Below, piece by piece: positions 31,150-42,340 of a stretch of DNA of 64,000 nucleotides. Location of the stretch: NCBI GenBank assembly GCA_009193035.1, contig SWDT01000001.1, positions 62,001 through 126,000 on the forward strand, written 5' to 3'. The translations under genes were made by a program, and so were the position numbers. Below the pieces are notes generated by a model. The model saw only the letters and a list, made by a program, of their open reading frames with translations, ran no database searches and had not been told where the DNA came from. How positions within the stretch are numbered: position 1 is the first letter of the stretch; each line of letters opens with the position of its first letter. This DNA comes from Halicephalobus mephisto. Its lineage: Eukaryota > Nematoda > Chromadorea > Rhabditida > Panagrolaimidae.

Positions 31150-31740
31150 TTTACTTTCTCTGTCGAGATCGACATCGTAATCAAAATCCGCATGTTGCGT
31201 GCAGTATTGTAACAGTTAGATCAAGATCATAATCAATTCTGCATGTTGCGTGCAGTATTGTAGCAGTTAGATCGAAATCATAATCAATTCTGCATGTTGC
31301 ATGCAGTATTGTAACAGTTAGATCGACATCATAATCAGATCCGCAGGTTGCGTGCAACATTTTGGCAGTTAGATCGACATCATAATCAAATCTGCAAGTT
31401 GCGTGCAATGTTTGTGGAAATTCGTAGACATTAAAATAAAAGTGAAATTCGCAGGTTGCGTGCGATTTTTAGATAAATCGCTGAGTATTTTTAGTTACAT
31501 TTATGGAAATTTCGAAATCCAAGTTAAATCAGCAGATTGCGTACAACATCTTGGCAGTTAGGTCGACATTGAAGTTAAATTCGCAGTTTGCTTTCAACAT
31601 TGTAGAAAATTAATGAAATTTTTAAATTTATATGTATAAAAATTTCGAAATAAAAAACCGCAGTTTGCTTGCAACATTTAAGAGGATTAGTTTATTCAAT
31701 TTGATTTTAATTTTGAGCTTGATTATTTCAAACATTTCGA
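31150..31740. repeat. TTGCNNGCAA minisatellite array
   Basis: Five units of about 59 bases (GCATGTTGCGTGCAGTATTG, AACAGTTAGATCGACATCAT) are followed by more diverged monomers (GCAGATTGCGTACAACATCT, CGCAGTTTGCTTTCAACATT). Left edge TCGAGATCGACATCG; inverted ends are weak. It belongs to the same family as 6205-6780 by sequence and spacing. Confidence 0.65.
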
Positions 31741-32460
31741 CATCAGTGCAACAATAGTGGTTTAATTTTTTTTTTCGTTTTTAGATTAGTCTTTTGGTTG
31801 TTGGATTAACCTAAAATGGCAATCGTGACCGAAATGATTTATCTGAAAAGAAAAAATTTTTGTATAGTAGTTGATTTTTTTGAATGATGTTAATTTCGAA
31901 ATTTTCTTTTTTTTTGATCAGTTTTTGATAGATTAATCAATTGATATGGCAACTGCGATCAGTAAGAATCATTCTAAGAAAATTCCAAAACTAGTTCGAA
32001 TTTAGAGGGGTAACTGCCTCAGGGAATGAAATAATTTTAAATTTATTTTTAAATTTCCAAAATAATTTTAAATTTATTTTTTTTATAAATTTCCAAAATA
32101 ATCTAAAATTTATTTTTTACAAATTTTTAATTTCCGAAATAATTTTAAATTTTCAAAATAATTTTAAATTTATTTTTTACAAATTTTTAATTTTCGAAGT
32201 AATTAAAAATATCAATGGTTAAAAATTAATCCGAAAAATTTCGAATTTAGAAGGGTAACTGCCTCAGGAAATGAAGTAATTTTAAATTTAAGTTTTTTAT
32301 AAATTTCTTGATCTTTAAGTGATCTAGAATGTCAATCGAGACCAGACACTGATTTAAAAACAATTTCGAAATTAACATGAAGCAAAAACGATAAATATCC
32401 GAAAAAACCAAATATCACACAACATAGTTCACGATGAGCGTCAAAAAAATTAAAATTTTT
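31741..32460. repeat. Degenerate dispersed repeat, no gene
   Basis: Blocks GGGGTAACTGCCTCAGGGAA at about 32010 and GGGTAACTGCCTCAGGAAAT at about 32253 recur here. A related block (ACTGCCTCAAGACC) lies at 62240. AAAATAATTTTAAATTTATT units separate them. Nothing coding is visible. Confidence 0.45.
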
Positions 32461-32466
32461 TTTGAA

Positions 32467-32880
32467 TCATTTTCCAAAGTACGTCAGATCGGCCGGGTGC
32501 ATCTCGGGGACTTCTGAGAATTCCTAAACTGTGAATAAACCTGTTTTTAAAAAAATTTAAAAATCTAAAAATTATTAAAAATGAATTTTCACTTTTGACT
32601 ATTGATCGATTTAACCACTTTTGAAAACACAAACAACTGACATGATGAACGTCAAAAATTCCTACTGAAACGATCTCGAAAAAATGATATGTCCCATGAC
32701 AAGCCGGAAATTAGTCAGAAAATTAATCAAGAAATGCGCAATCATCAGTAAACAAAGAACCTGATCGAGTTTCCTAAGGATAAAGCACATGATTTCGAAG
32801 ACGTGAATGAGGATCAATCGGCTGGTTTTCATACGCAGAAAAAACCAGAAACCGATCACACAAATCAATGCACGGTCAAA
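32467..32880 (-). CDS. Possible two-exon 3' end of an unknown gene
   Basis: A terminal exon 32523-32467 reads EFSEVPEMHPADLTYFGK-stop after a good TTTAG acceptor. Upstream, a frame within 32868-32761 (RLILIHVFEIMCFILRKLDQ) ends at a CAG|GTTCTT donor in matching phase. Part of this upstream segment (about 32790-32880) resembles 33270-33350, suggesting a duplicated exon. No family recognised; the start is not found. Confidence 0.28.
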
Positions 32881-34080
32881 TTAAGGATCAAAGTCCGAAT
32901 AAGACGACTTTAATTCGAAAATAAAAAAAACTTAATTTTTTGTCCAAAAAAAATTAGTTTTTATTTTAAAAAATTTATTTTTTATCGGAAAAATTTAGTT
33001 TTTATTTAAAAAAATTGAATTTTTATCAAAAAAGTTGAATTTTTATTTTTAAAAATTTAGTTTTTATCACAAAAAATTAGTTTTTATTTAAAAAAATTTA
33101 TTTTTTATCGGAAAAATTTAGTTTTTATTTAAAAAAATTGAATTTTCATCAAAAAAAGTTATTTTTTATCGAAAAAATTTAGTTTTATATTTAGAGAAGA
33201 TTTTTATTTTTTTATTTAAAGGAAAATTTTCGACAATTTCAGAACTCGACAGGTCATAGAAACCTAAGAAACTCTTTTTCTAAAGATGTGAAGGAAAATT
33301 AATGTGACCGGTCGATCATGCGCAAAAACCAAAGGCAGAACGACGGAATCTGAATGCGAGACTGATTACTAAATATACGAATTTTTATTTAATAAACAAA
33401 AAGTAAAAAATTCAAACAATATCGACTATTATTATATTCGTTTTCGAACAAAAGAACTTTAAATATAAAATTCGAAAAATTATTGATCGATAAAAAATTT
33501 TTAAAATAAAATTTAAAATTTTTTTTAATTTTAAAATTTTAAAAAATATTATTAATCAATATAAAAATCATTAAAAATTCGATTTTTTTAAAATAAAATT
33601 TTTAATTTTTAAAATTTATTTTTTTTAATTTTAAAAAATATTAATCAATATAAAAATCATTAAAAATTCGATTTTTTTAATGTGTATTATTGATCGGTAA
33701 AAAAATTACTTTTAAAACAGAGAAAAATTAATTTTACAAATATTAAATTTAAAAAATATCATTATTAATTAAATTAAAAATTCAAAAAAATTGATCAATA
33801 AGTGTTTACAAAATTAAAAATAATTTTTTCCAATTTTATAAAACTAAAAAAATTTACAAAATTGAAAATGAATTTTTTCGAATTTTATAAAACTAAAAAA
33901 TTTCACAAAATTAAAAATAAATTTTTTCAAATTTTATAAAACTAAAAAATTTACAAAATTAAAAATGAATTTTTTCGAATTTTTACAACTTAACCTGAAA
34001 AATTGTTTTTCTAATAAACTACGAAAGTTTCAGCTTGATAAAAGTCAAAAAGACAACAACTGCCATCAGTTAATTTGAGA
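32881..34080. other. AT-rich stretch with a diverged exon duplicate
   Basis: From 32900 to 33230 and 33370 to 34010 it is simple AT sequence (TTTTTATTTAAAAAAATT; ATTTTATAAAACTAAAAAAT). At 33244-33370 is a denser segment whose minus strand reads IPSFCLWFLRMIDRSH-stop and resembles 32790-32880 at base level. Confidence 0.4.
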
Positions 34081-34083
34081 ACA

Positions 34084-34504
34084 ATGCCGGGTCAATGCAA
34101 ACTGACCGCCCCGGGAACGCGAGTAATGCGTAACATAAACAAACAAAACGGAATTGCTGAAATTGAGCTTCGTAGGGGATCGCGCAGTAATCCACAAAAA
34201 AAATCCAAAAAATTTACTAATATTATAAATTTAAAAAAAATTTACTAATATTATAAATTTTAAAAAAATGTAAAATCGATGCCAGTAACAGGAAAAAATA
34301 GACATCTTCAAAATGTCCAAATTGAGAGTTTTGGAAACTGCGTTTCGAGACGGAAACAGGGTCTCGGGGAGAGGCGGGGAGGACTGGCCATTTTCGACTC
34401 CTCAAGTGGGACTGAGTTCAGAGCATTGCCTTAGGCATCGGAAATGCACCAAGCCAGACGAAGCTAATTTCATGTTCTTGGATCCGGCGAAAATTGTGCA
34501 ATAG
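34084..34504 (+). CDS. Possible small gene, two open segments
   Basis: One frame from ATG 34084 reads MPGQCKLTAPGTRVMRNINK. A second from ATG 34313 runs 63 codons (MSKLRVLETAFRDGNRVSGR to FLDPAKIVQ-stop at 34502-34504). An AATAAA lies at about 34679. Both islands are clearly GC-richer than the flanks. I could not connect them with a convincing intron and recognise no family. They may be a small nematode-specific gene or leftover sequence. Confidence 0.25.
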
Positions 34505-34991
34505 AGTTTGAAAAATGAACAAGATCTTGATAGTTTTAAAAAATCGACTTTTGAATTTTTAGGAATTTCTGAATTGGAACAAGAATAATGTCTGAAATTC
34601 GGGGATTTTGTAAGCGAAAAACAAAAATGAGTGAGAACGCCTGGAGGCAACGAAATTTTGGCGCAGTTGTTGTTCGAAAATAAAACAGCCGCTCAAAGCC
34701 CACCCCGATTAGAATTATTTTCGGATCAATTAATCAATTTTAAAATTAAATTAATTATGAAATTCACATTTCAAATATCTTCATCGAGATAGTCAACGAC
34801 GGTCTGGAAAAACTTTGAAAATAAATTTTTATCTGATTTTTTTTCGATAAGAGATAAATAACAAAAAAAATGTTCGTAAATAATTTTCGATGAATCATGA
34901 TTTTTTAAATGTTTTTTAATTTTAATTTTGAAATCGCTATTATCGTGGTCTGCAGATTTTTTAGTATATTTTATAATTTTAATTCAATCCC

Positions 34992-35624
34992 GAGATCTAT
35001 AAAACGACCAACATCAAAATTAAATCTGCAGTTTGTGTGCAACATTCGAACAAATTGGTCGAAATTAAAATTAAAATTAAATAAAAATTAAAATTAAATC
35101 TGCAGTTTGCGTGCAACATTATGGCAGATGAGTAATAATAGAAATCTGCAGTTTGCGTGCAGCATTCGAGTAAATTGGTCGAAATTAAAATAAAAAATAA
35201 ATAAAAATTAAATAAAAATTTAAATTAAATCTGCACTTTGCGTGCAACAATATGGTAGATGAACAGAAATAAAAATCTGCAGCTTGCGTGCAACATTCGA
35301 ACAAATTGATCGAAATTAAAATGAAAAATAAATAAAAATTAAATAAAAATTTAAATTAAATCTGCACTTTGCGTGCAACAATATGGCAGATGAACAGAAA
35401 TAAAAATCTGCAGTTTGCGTGCAGCATTCGAGTAAATTGGTCGAAATTAAAATTAAAAATAAATTTGTAGTTTGATCGATATTACTGTATTTACTTTTAT
35501 GAAGATTTCGAAATCAAAGTAAAACCTGCACTTTGTGTGCGACATTCAGGCAGATCGGTCTATCCCATACTCGTTAGAAAATTTAATTTAATTTAATTTT
35601 CATGTTGACGGTTTTATGGTCTTC
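34992..35624. mobile_element. Minisatellite-bearing TIR element, copy C
   Basis: Left end GAGATCTATAAAACGACCAA continues ACATCAAAATTAAA. The reverse complement of the right end reads GAAGACCATAAAACCGTCAA then CATGAAAATTAAA, pairing over 33 bases with few mismatches. The core holds six or more monomers (CTGCAGTTTGCGTGCAACAT, CTGCACTTTGCGTGCAACAA) in a two-step unit of about 120 bases. Confidence 0.78.
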
Positions 35625-36285
35625 CGTAAAGAGTAATGAATCCATAATATAAAAAATATTAATAAAGCAAATTGAATTCAGAAAATAAAGTCTCGAAAGG
35701 AAATTGATTGCGAATCAATTAGTTATCTTACTGTAGATGGAAGAAAGTACATTTTCAGTTACATTATTATGTTGAATTGGGATTGAACATCGCTAAAGTG
35801 CAGCCAACTCAAAAAACACTGTCCCAAGGGAGAACTGCCTGGATATCAATCAACTGGCGTACAGTGGTCGAGAAAGAACTCTGTTATGTTGCAGTGTTGT
35901 CGTCGTATTTGTTGTTAGTCTTTATCCAGAGGACTAGACACAATAATACAGAAAAATATTAATGACATAGCACAACACCCAGGGAACACTGACTGACATG
36001 TCCTCTTTCATGTCCCTCGGTGGAGATAGAGAAGACTGATGAGCCTCAGGTGTTCTGGATATCCCTGGTCGTGGAGACTTCGCGTCCACAACAGCTATTT
36101 TTACTATTTTTAGTTAGCAAATAATCCAAATTTTTAGATCTCTGTGAATCTGTGTGGTTGTGCGAGAGATGAGGGATACGAGAGTTTCTGGCTTATCCGA
36201 ATAATAACAAGATTAAGCAGAATAACTCTATATTAACTACTCAACACTCGGTCCATCATATATACATACAAAGAAGGTACATTGA
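35625..36285. other. Unassigned, GC-richer sequence
   Basis: About 35770-36210 has balanced composition and a 61-codon ORF (35777-35962) with no known similarity. Phrases such as ACACCCAGGGAACACTGACT and CAAGGGAGAACTGCCTGG look like untranslated or LTR-type sequence. I could not define long terminal repeats or target duplications, so no element is called. Confidence 0.35.
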
Positions 36286-36289
36286 AACC

Positions 36290-36715
36290 ACTAATGTATC
36301 AGATACATTGTATTTAATGTACCAGTATATTAAATGTAATACACTGATATCAATTTAATATGTTGGAACGTTGGATATGATGTGTCCGATACATCAGAGT
36401 CATTATAATGTATCTGTAAATTAAATATAAAACACTGATATTACACGTAATGTATCAGTACATCATATACAATACACTGATATCAATTTAATATGTTGAT
36501 ACGTTGGATATAATGTGTCCGATACATCAGAGCTGTTTTAATGTATCTGTAAATTGAATATAAAACACTGATATTACACGTAATGTATCAGTACATCATA
36601 TACAATACACTGATATCAATTTAATATATTGGTACATCAAATATGATATATCTAATACATCAAAGTCGTTATGATATATCAATACATCATATATCATGTA
36701 CCTGTTTTTTGTATC
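36290..36715. repeat. 132-bp tandem repeat
   Basis: Three units contain ACTGATATCAATTTAATATG, TGTGTCCGATACATCAGAG and TACACGTAATGTATCAGTAC (CTGATATCAA at about 36345, 36477, 36610). It shares wording with the 90-bp array at 15600-16060. Confidence 0.75.
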
Positions 36716-37178
36716 CACAGTATGTCTACTGTCTGGCACGCAAGGTATTTTTCTTCGAGACTGTGGATCCTGGCTTGCTTATCAGTAGCCAGTTAACACA
36801 TCGCTGTAAAATAAACTACTTTTCTCTGGCGTTTACACCGTAACAGCCAAAGGGATTTTAAGGATTATTATAAAATATAAAAAACTCTAATCTTCTTAGT
36901 CAATCGTCCTCGGTTTTTTAAAATTATTCTAATGTCTACTGTAGTTAATAGAATTTTCGATATTCATGTTTCCTCCATCCATGGGCCTATTAATCGATAT
37001 TTTTATGTGATTTCACGATTGTTCAATCACGGTCCGTCGATTGTCCAAGTCACAACATATGTCGAAATTCCAAAAAATAAAAAACAAACTTTACTATTTT
37101 TGATGGTGATAAATAATACTCAATTTATCTGGGTATGGAAAGAATTATTTACAAAATGCGTTATCGAAAAGCCAGAAG

Positions 37179-40100
37179 TCACATCAGACTGCATTTTGAC
37201 GGAGCTTTCGGGATATAGCATAATCTCTCGTTTCCATACACATAGAACACACCCGATTTGGAATCAAGTCTGTAGTTAACTTTGGCTATAGGAAAGGCCT
37301 CCACATAATGACGTTGCTGAAAAATTAAAATTTCTTTAAAAATTAATATAATATTAAATTTCTTTAAAAATAAAAATAAAAATAAAATTCTTTAAAAATA
37401 AAGTTGAGTACTTTCGAAAAATAAAATTAAAATTAAAGTGAAGAAAAATTAATTTTTTATTTTCAAAAATAAAATTTTAATTTAAATTTAAAAAAAATTA
37501 ATTTTTAATTTTTAAAAATAAAGTTTTAATTTAAATTTTTTAAAAATAAAATCTAAATTTAAATTTTAAAAAAATTAATTTTTAATTTTCAAAAATAAAG
37601 TTTAAGTTTTTTAAAGAATTAAATTTGAACCTTGATTACTCTACATGATCCAAGGGATTTCTGCAAATGTTGAGCACAAAATTTCCTGCTTATGTCGTTT
37701 ATTTCTTTTACACTAAATTTTTTGAGTGGTAAAACCTAAAATAATTTATTACTGTAGTGGATTTTTTGGAATTCTTACATAAGGTAATGTTTCTTCGAAT
37801 ATCACGTTGCCCGTCCCCATCCTCAGGAGCCGTTCGGGGACTTCTGTTGGAGTATAGTATTCGGAATGCTCGACAGTACTAAATATATAATTACAAAAAT
37901 TACGACTTTTATAAAAAATAATTTTTTAAGATTAATGGTATTATAGAAAATAATATTTAATGATTTTACAGAATAAAACTTTTTAAGGTACACAAAAAAT
38001 ATAATTTTTGATTTTGTAATAATTGCGAAATGTGACAAAAAATTAACAATTATTACATTTTTATAAATATTTGGAATTTTCGATGAAAGTTGTAACTTTA
38101 TAGTGACGATTTCCATTTTTTACTGAATTAAAAATTATTTTTTTTTGTAGATTGTTAACTTTATATTTAATTTCAAAAATGATCAATATTTCGAAAAATT
38201 ATAACTTCCACTACAGTATCCGGAGATTTTTTGTTTTAGAATTATTATTTAATCAAATTTTAAAACTTACAAAAATACTTTTAGTTTTGTGAATGCCCTG
38301 ACGCTTCCGTGACCGCCACAAACGGCACATGTCTTCTTGCCGTTGCCTTTGCAGTAGTGGCATTCCCGGACTCCTCTTCCTTGACAAAATAAACATAAAT
38401 CGTAATGTCCGATTCCTGGAGGAGGAAGTCCGGCTTTCATCATGAAGTGCACCGGTGTCCCCACGGCATAAGCTTGACGATTCGTCAACGAAGGCCGCAT
38501 CATGGCGACTCCGGTCCCTGGATAACCCCTCTGGGTATCTGCCTGTAACGGAGAAGTTGTATTTCATAAAAACTCCACACAGCTCCTCTTTTGGGATATT
38601 TAATCCTGTATTTAGAAAATTAATTTGATTTTTTGTTTTTAAGTTAATTTTTAAAAATTCAAACTAATCTAATACAGTAACCATAGCTAAGAAGAATGCT
38701 ATTCAGAAGTATACTGTATGCCATACATCTCTTCTGAATCGAACTAATTTTTAAAATTTTTTGTTTTTAAATTAATTTTTAAAAATTAAAATTAATCTAA
38801 TACAGTAACCGTAGCTAAGAAGAATGATCTCTAGGAATATACTGTATGCCGTACATCTCTTCTGAATCGAACTAATTTTTAAAGTTTTTTGTTTTTAAAT
38901 TAATTTTTAAAAATTCAAACTAATCTAATACAGTAACCATGGCTAAGAAGAATGCTATTCAGAAGTATACTGTATGCCATACATCTTTTCTGAATCGAAC
39001 TAATTTTTAAAGTTTTTTAAGTTTTTAGATTTTTCAACTGGTTTTATTGATCTTTGAAATATTCTAAAATGTCATTTAAGGATTAAAAAGACTGGTATGA
39101 GGACGAAAAACATACTACATGAAATCTCTTGATTCACGCTGATTTTGAAGTTTTTCGCTTTTAGGCTAATCTCCTTGATAGCCAGATTAGCCTGAAATGC
39201 CAATCAAGTAACTAATAGTTCTAATCTGAAAACGCAAAAAATTCAAATCTAGGGGAATTGAATATTTTACAATTTTTTATTTTTTATTTTTTTTTTTAAA
39301 TTTTCGATCCCTAAAAAGTTTAAAAAAATTAATTTTAAAAAATAAAAAATTTCAGAGAATTTTGATTGGAGGAATATCCTACGGAAATAATTGTTTTTGT
39401 TTTCAGAAACAACGTACGTGAGGGAAGGTGCCGACCATGGGGTGGGTGTACACAGCGGGGTGTGCGACTCCGGCCTTCATCCCGGTCCCTCTGCAATAGC
39501 CGCACTTGTCCGTTCCGTAACCTCGACAATGGAAACAATGAGAAACCCCTTCGGCATTGCACAGATGACAGGCATTCAATCTACTGGAACCTGGGAGTTC
39601 GAAGACTTTTGTCTGAAATTTTTGTGAAAAAAATTCAAAAATTAAAATTTTACTTGGACTTTGAAGTCGACGTCAGGAAGAACTTCGTAGTCCCAGGGAT
39701 TCGAGAACCCTTGGGACGTGCTGGCCCCGATCTGCATCATCAGCGGATCTCCGTGGTTCTCGACGAACTGTCCGATCGTGTAAGCTTCGCTGCCGTCGGC
39801 AGTACTTCGGGTCTCGGTGAAGCTGTCGAGGATATACTAAATCCGATTTTGTTTAACAATATAAAACTTAACAACTTACATGATAACAAGCCAAGTGTTC
39901 AATATTGTCGAAAATCATTTTATTCACGGATTTGGTGCCCCAGTATTTCCTCCTTTTGGCCTCAATCAGCAGCGCATTTCGCAGATCCGCTTCCCCGATT
40001 TCAGGCACATCTCCGAATTTTCGTTCTTTGATGATTTCATCTGGAAATTTAACATTATATTTTAAATGAAATATTTAAGACTTTTTTTTCTTGGTAATTT

Positions 40101-41300
40101 ACACATGATTAAGGATCTCAGAAGTGACAAGTATCCATTCTGCGGTTGAAAATAAAATTTTTCTGAAAACAAAACGACGAATCCTCGGGTGTAAAAATGG
40201 GTTTATCGGGTCACTAACCGAAAACGACAAAGCCATAACAAGATTGATAGCGACAAATGCCCAGTTAACTAATGTCCGATCGATTGCCTCGGGCAGAAGA
40301 AACAATAATCATACTACATTAAAATCAAAAATAAACTTTTTTTTGCAAAATTATCTTTAAAAAGTTTCCAGTAAAATCCGAAAATATAAAATTTAATTTT
40401 TATGTAATTTCTCAAAAATCCAAAAATAATCATTATTTTAAAAATAAAATTTTAGTGAATTTTTTTCGATACGAAATTTTATAACATGATAGAAATTAAA
40501 ATAACAAACGATTTTGATTTTGTGGTTAATTTTTTTGGAATTATTTTATTTTATAACTTTGGGAATTTTAAAATTAGGATATATAAAGTATAGAATCCTC
40601 CATTTACTGTCTAAGGTTCATTTTTATATATGAAAAAAATTATTAAAAATTTTAAATTTAAAAAAAATGTATTTTTTTTCTAAATAATTCTAGAAATTTC
40701 TAACTTATGATATATAGAGTACAAAATCTTTCATTTACTGTCTAAGGTTCATTTTTATATATGAAAAAAATTATTAAAAATTTTAAATTTAAAAAAAAAT
40801 GTATTTTTTTTCTAAATAATTCTAGAAATGTTTAACTTATGATATATAGAGTACAGAATCCTCCATTTACTGTCTAAGTTTCATTTTTATATATGAAAAA
40901 AATTATTAAAAATTTAAAATTTAAAAAAATGCATTTTTTTTTCTAAATAGTTCTAGAAATTTCTAACTTAGGATATATAGAGTACAAAATCTTTCACTTA
41001 CTGTCTAAGGTTCATTTTTATATATGAAAAATTACAATTAACACCAAAGTACCCGATCGAAAACACATTTTTCCCGTTGTCTATTGTGGATCGAAAAAAC
41101 AAAAATAACCCAACCTAGGAGAGAATAAATAAAACCAGACCTGCTCGTCTCTCCTGTTCTTCCGATTTTCCTCGTGCTGGTGGAGCGATGACGCTGAAAG
41201 TTGGAACAGAAGTTTCTTCCGTTTGTTCAGAAGACAATTCCAGTTTGTCGTGGGTTTTGTCGGGTTTCACACCACGACGGTCCATTTTTTGGCCAATCAT
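37179..41300 (-). CDS. ssu-2: SSUH2-type protein with DnaJ-like zinc knuckles
   Basis: Seven exons in phase: 41300-41141, 40040-39880, 39836-39654, 39612-39418, 38542-38271, 37878-37779 and 37316-37179, giving 402 aa. After a charged N terminus (KSEEQERRADEIIKERKFGD) comes the family block YILDSFTETRSTADGSEAYT. Six CxxC knuckles follow: CHLCNAEG, CFHCRGYG, CGYCRGTG, then CLFCQGRG, CHYCKGNG and CAVCGGHG. This is the DnaJ-type cysteine-rich fold of SSUH2; C. elegans ssu-2 was named as a suppressor. The end (VNYRLDSKSGVFYVYGNERL, then CYIPKAPSKC) matches the family's C-terminal Y-x-Y-G box. A ligand or client is not known to me. Skipping the odd segment at 40099-40305 is needed to keep phase. 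Introns contain 128-bp and 131-bp tandem arrays. The first ATG lies after a TTTTAG acceptor that may be a trans-splice site. Confidence 0.83.
38620..39015. repeat. 128-bp tandem repeat in an ssu-2 intron
   Basis: Three units of 128 bases contain CTAATCTAATACAGTAACCA, GCTAAGAAGAATG and TATACTGTATGCCATACATC (CAGTAA at 38675, 38803, 38931). Confidence 0.75.
40099..40305 (-). other. Unused open segment in ssu-2 intron 1
   Basis: A 68-codon minus frame (PEAIDRTLVNWAFVAINLVM early, later RRFVFRKILFSTAEWILVTS) is open and moderately hydrophobic. A possible internal intron (TTTTCG|GTTAGT ... TTTCAG|AAAAA) exists. It cannot be spliced into the SSUH2 frame. It could be an alternative first exon or a small nested gene. 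Confidence 0.25.
40560..41035. repeat. 131-bp tandem repeat in ssu-2 intron 1
   Basis: Four units contain ATATATAGAGTACAAAATCT, TTTACTGTCTAAGGTTCATT and TTTATATATGAAAAA, at 131-132-base spacing (TATATAGAGT at 40711, 40843, 40974). Confidence 0.75.
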
Positions 41301-42340
41301 GTGGCCAAATTACTTTTAAACTAAAATAAAATAAATTAAAATAAAATAAAAATTAAAAATTAGGAAATATTGAACTAGGTGAGTCGTTCCTCCCAACCGA
41401 CAAGAACGAAGCTGGGACTGGTCGTCACGTACCTAACTCACGCCGCGTGCTCGAAACAAAAAGCAAAAATGAAATAGACTCCGGAAAACACAATGTTATA
41501 TATTTCAACATGAATTCACAGGATTTTTAAAATTCAGAATTTTTAGCGAAGCAAGATTCGTTATATATGGACGAGTAAATCTGACTTTGACTCGAAAGTC
41601 AGCTCGGAGGAACTAATTTTTAACTAAGAAAAATAAAAACAAACTTAACTTCTGACTACAACTTACTAAATAAAAAAAATTTAAAATTAAATTTTAAAAA
41701 AAAATTTATCTACTTAAATGCGCAAAATTGCAAAAATTTTATAAATTCCTGAATAGGAAACAAAGTTTCAGGACGGAATGACAGTCACCGACGACAGACC
41801 AGTTTGCTGCCTAAGGAATCGAAAACTAGAGCTTTGCCTTTGGCTCCCGGCCTTGGGCAATGGTTATGTGTGTTCTCGACGGCATACAGCTGGCAATGTT
41901 TTCTTTCCTCACATGAAGCAGATAAATTGTCTACTTGAGGCTCCTCCTTATCCCTTGTCTATATGTACAAAACATCCCTGGTTTTCCCTAGACACATCAA
42001 AAATCAACAAAGTGGACATTCTAAAACAAAAAATTTTAAACATGGTTGTCAGACCCAAGATTCCACTTTATTTTCAAACTAATCCTCGATGGAGTCACTT
42101 AAATCGAAAGCCTTATGCAATAATAAATAAACCTCATTAAAATCAAACAGCTAAAAATAAAAATGTATAAAAACTTTGGAAAATAAAATTATAAAATCAA
42201 AAATGAATAATTAATTGTTTTAATTTTCCCGCGCTTCTGGCCTTTTGTCCCAGCTGCCAACGTCGAGATGAATTTCGTTTTTCGTTTTTTAAACGAAATC
42301 TTGAATTTTTTCTTTTATTTCTATTCTTCTCTTCTAAACC
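41301..42340 (+). other. Gene-poor interval between ssu-2 and DDX54
   Basis: The divergent promoters of the two flanking genes must lie here. A GC-richer patch at 41375-41465 could pair partly (GTGAGT with ACTCAC) but gives no convincing hairpin. A 120-codon plus frame (41778-42140, with PVCCLRNRKLELCLWLPALG) is open but has no known similarity and awkward composition. I leave it unassigned. Confidence 0.35.

Noticed and set aside
30901..31212. 103-codon plus ORF
   Set aside because: It ends inside the minisatellite array at 31150 and has no similarity to known proteins.
35860..36245. Possible solo LTR
   Set aside because: The segment begins TG and ends CA at some choices of border, but no target duplication, no paired copy and no primer-binding site could be found.
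36932..37279. 115-codon plus-strand ORF
   Set aside because: Its second half is antisense to the last SSUH2 exon (37179-37316), and the first half has no similarity or splice context.
39366..40031. 221-codon plus-strand ORF
   Set aside because: It is the antisense shadow of SSUH2 exons 39418-39612, 39654-39836 and 39880-40040, which carry the zinc-knuckle motifs on the minus strand.
40560..41035. CRISPR-like array of regular repeats
   Set aside because: Units are adjacent with no unique spacers, and the organism is a eukaryote; it is an ordinary 131-bp tandem repeat. The same applies to the 40-bp array at 63.7 kb.
41375..41465. GC-rich patch as a structured RNA
   Set aside because: Only GTGAGT/ACTCAC and a five-base inner pair match; no tRNA boxes, no spliced-leader sequence and no good stem-loop. 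It is more likely promoter sequence of the ssu-2 gene.
41778..42140. 120-codon plus ORF as a gene
   Set aside because: No recognisable motif, poor start context and no exon partners; kept only as a note within the interval entry.
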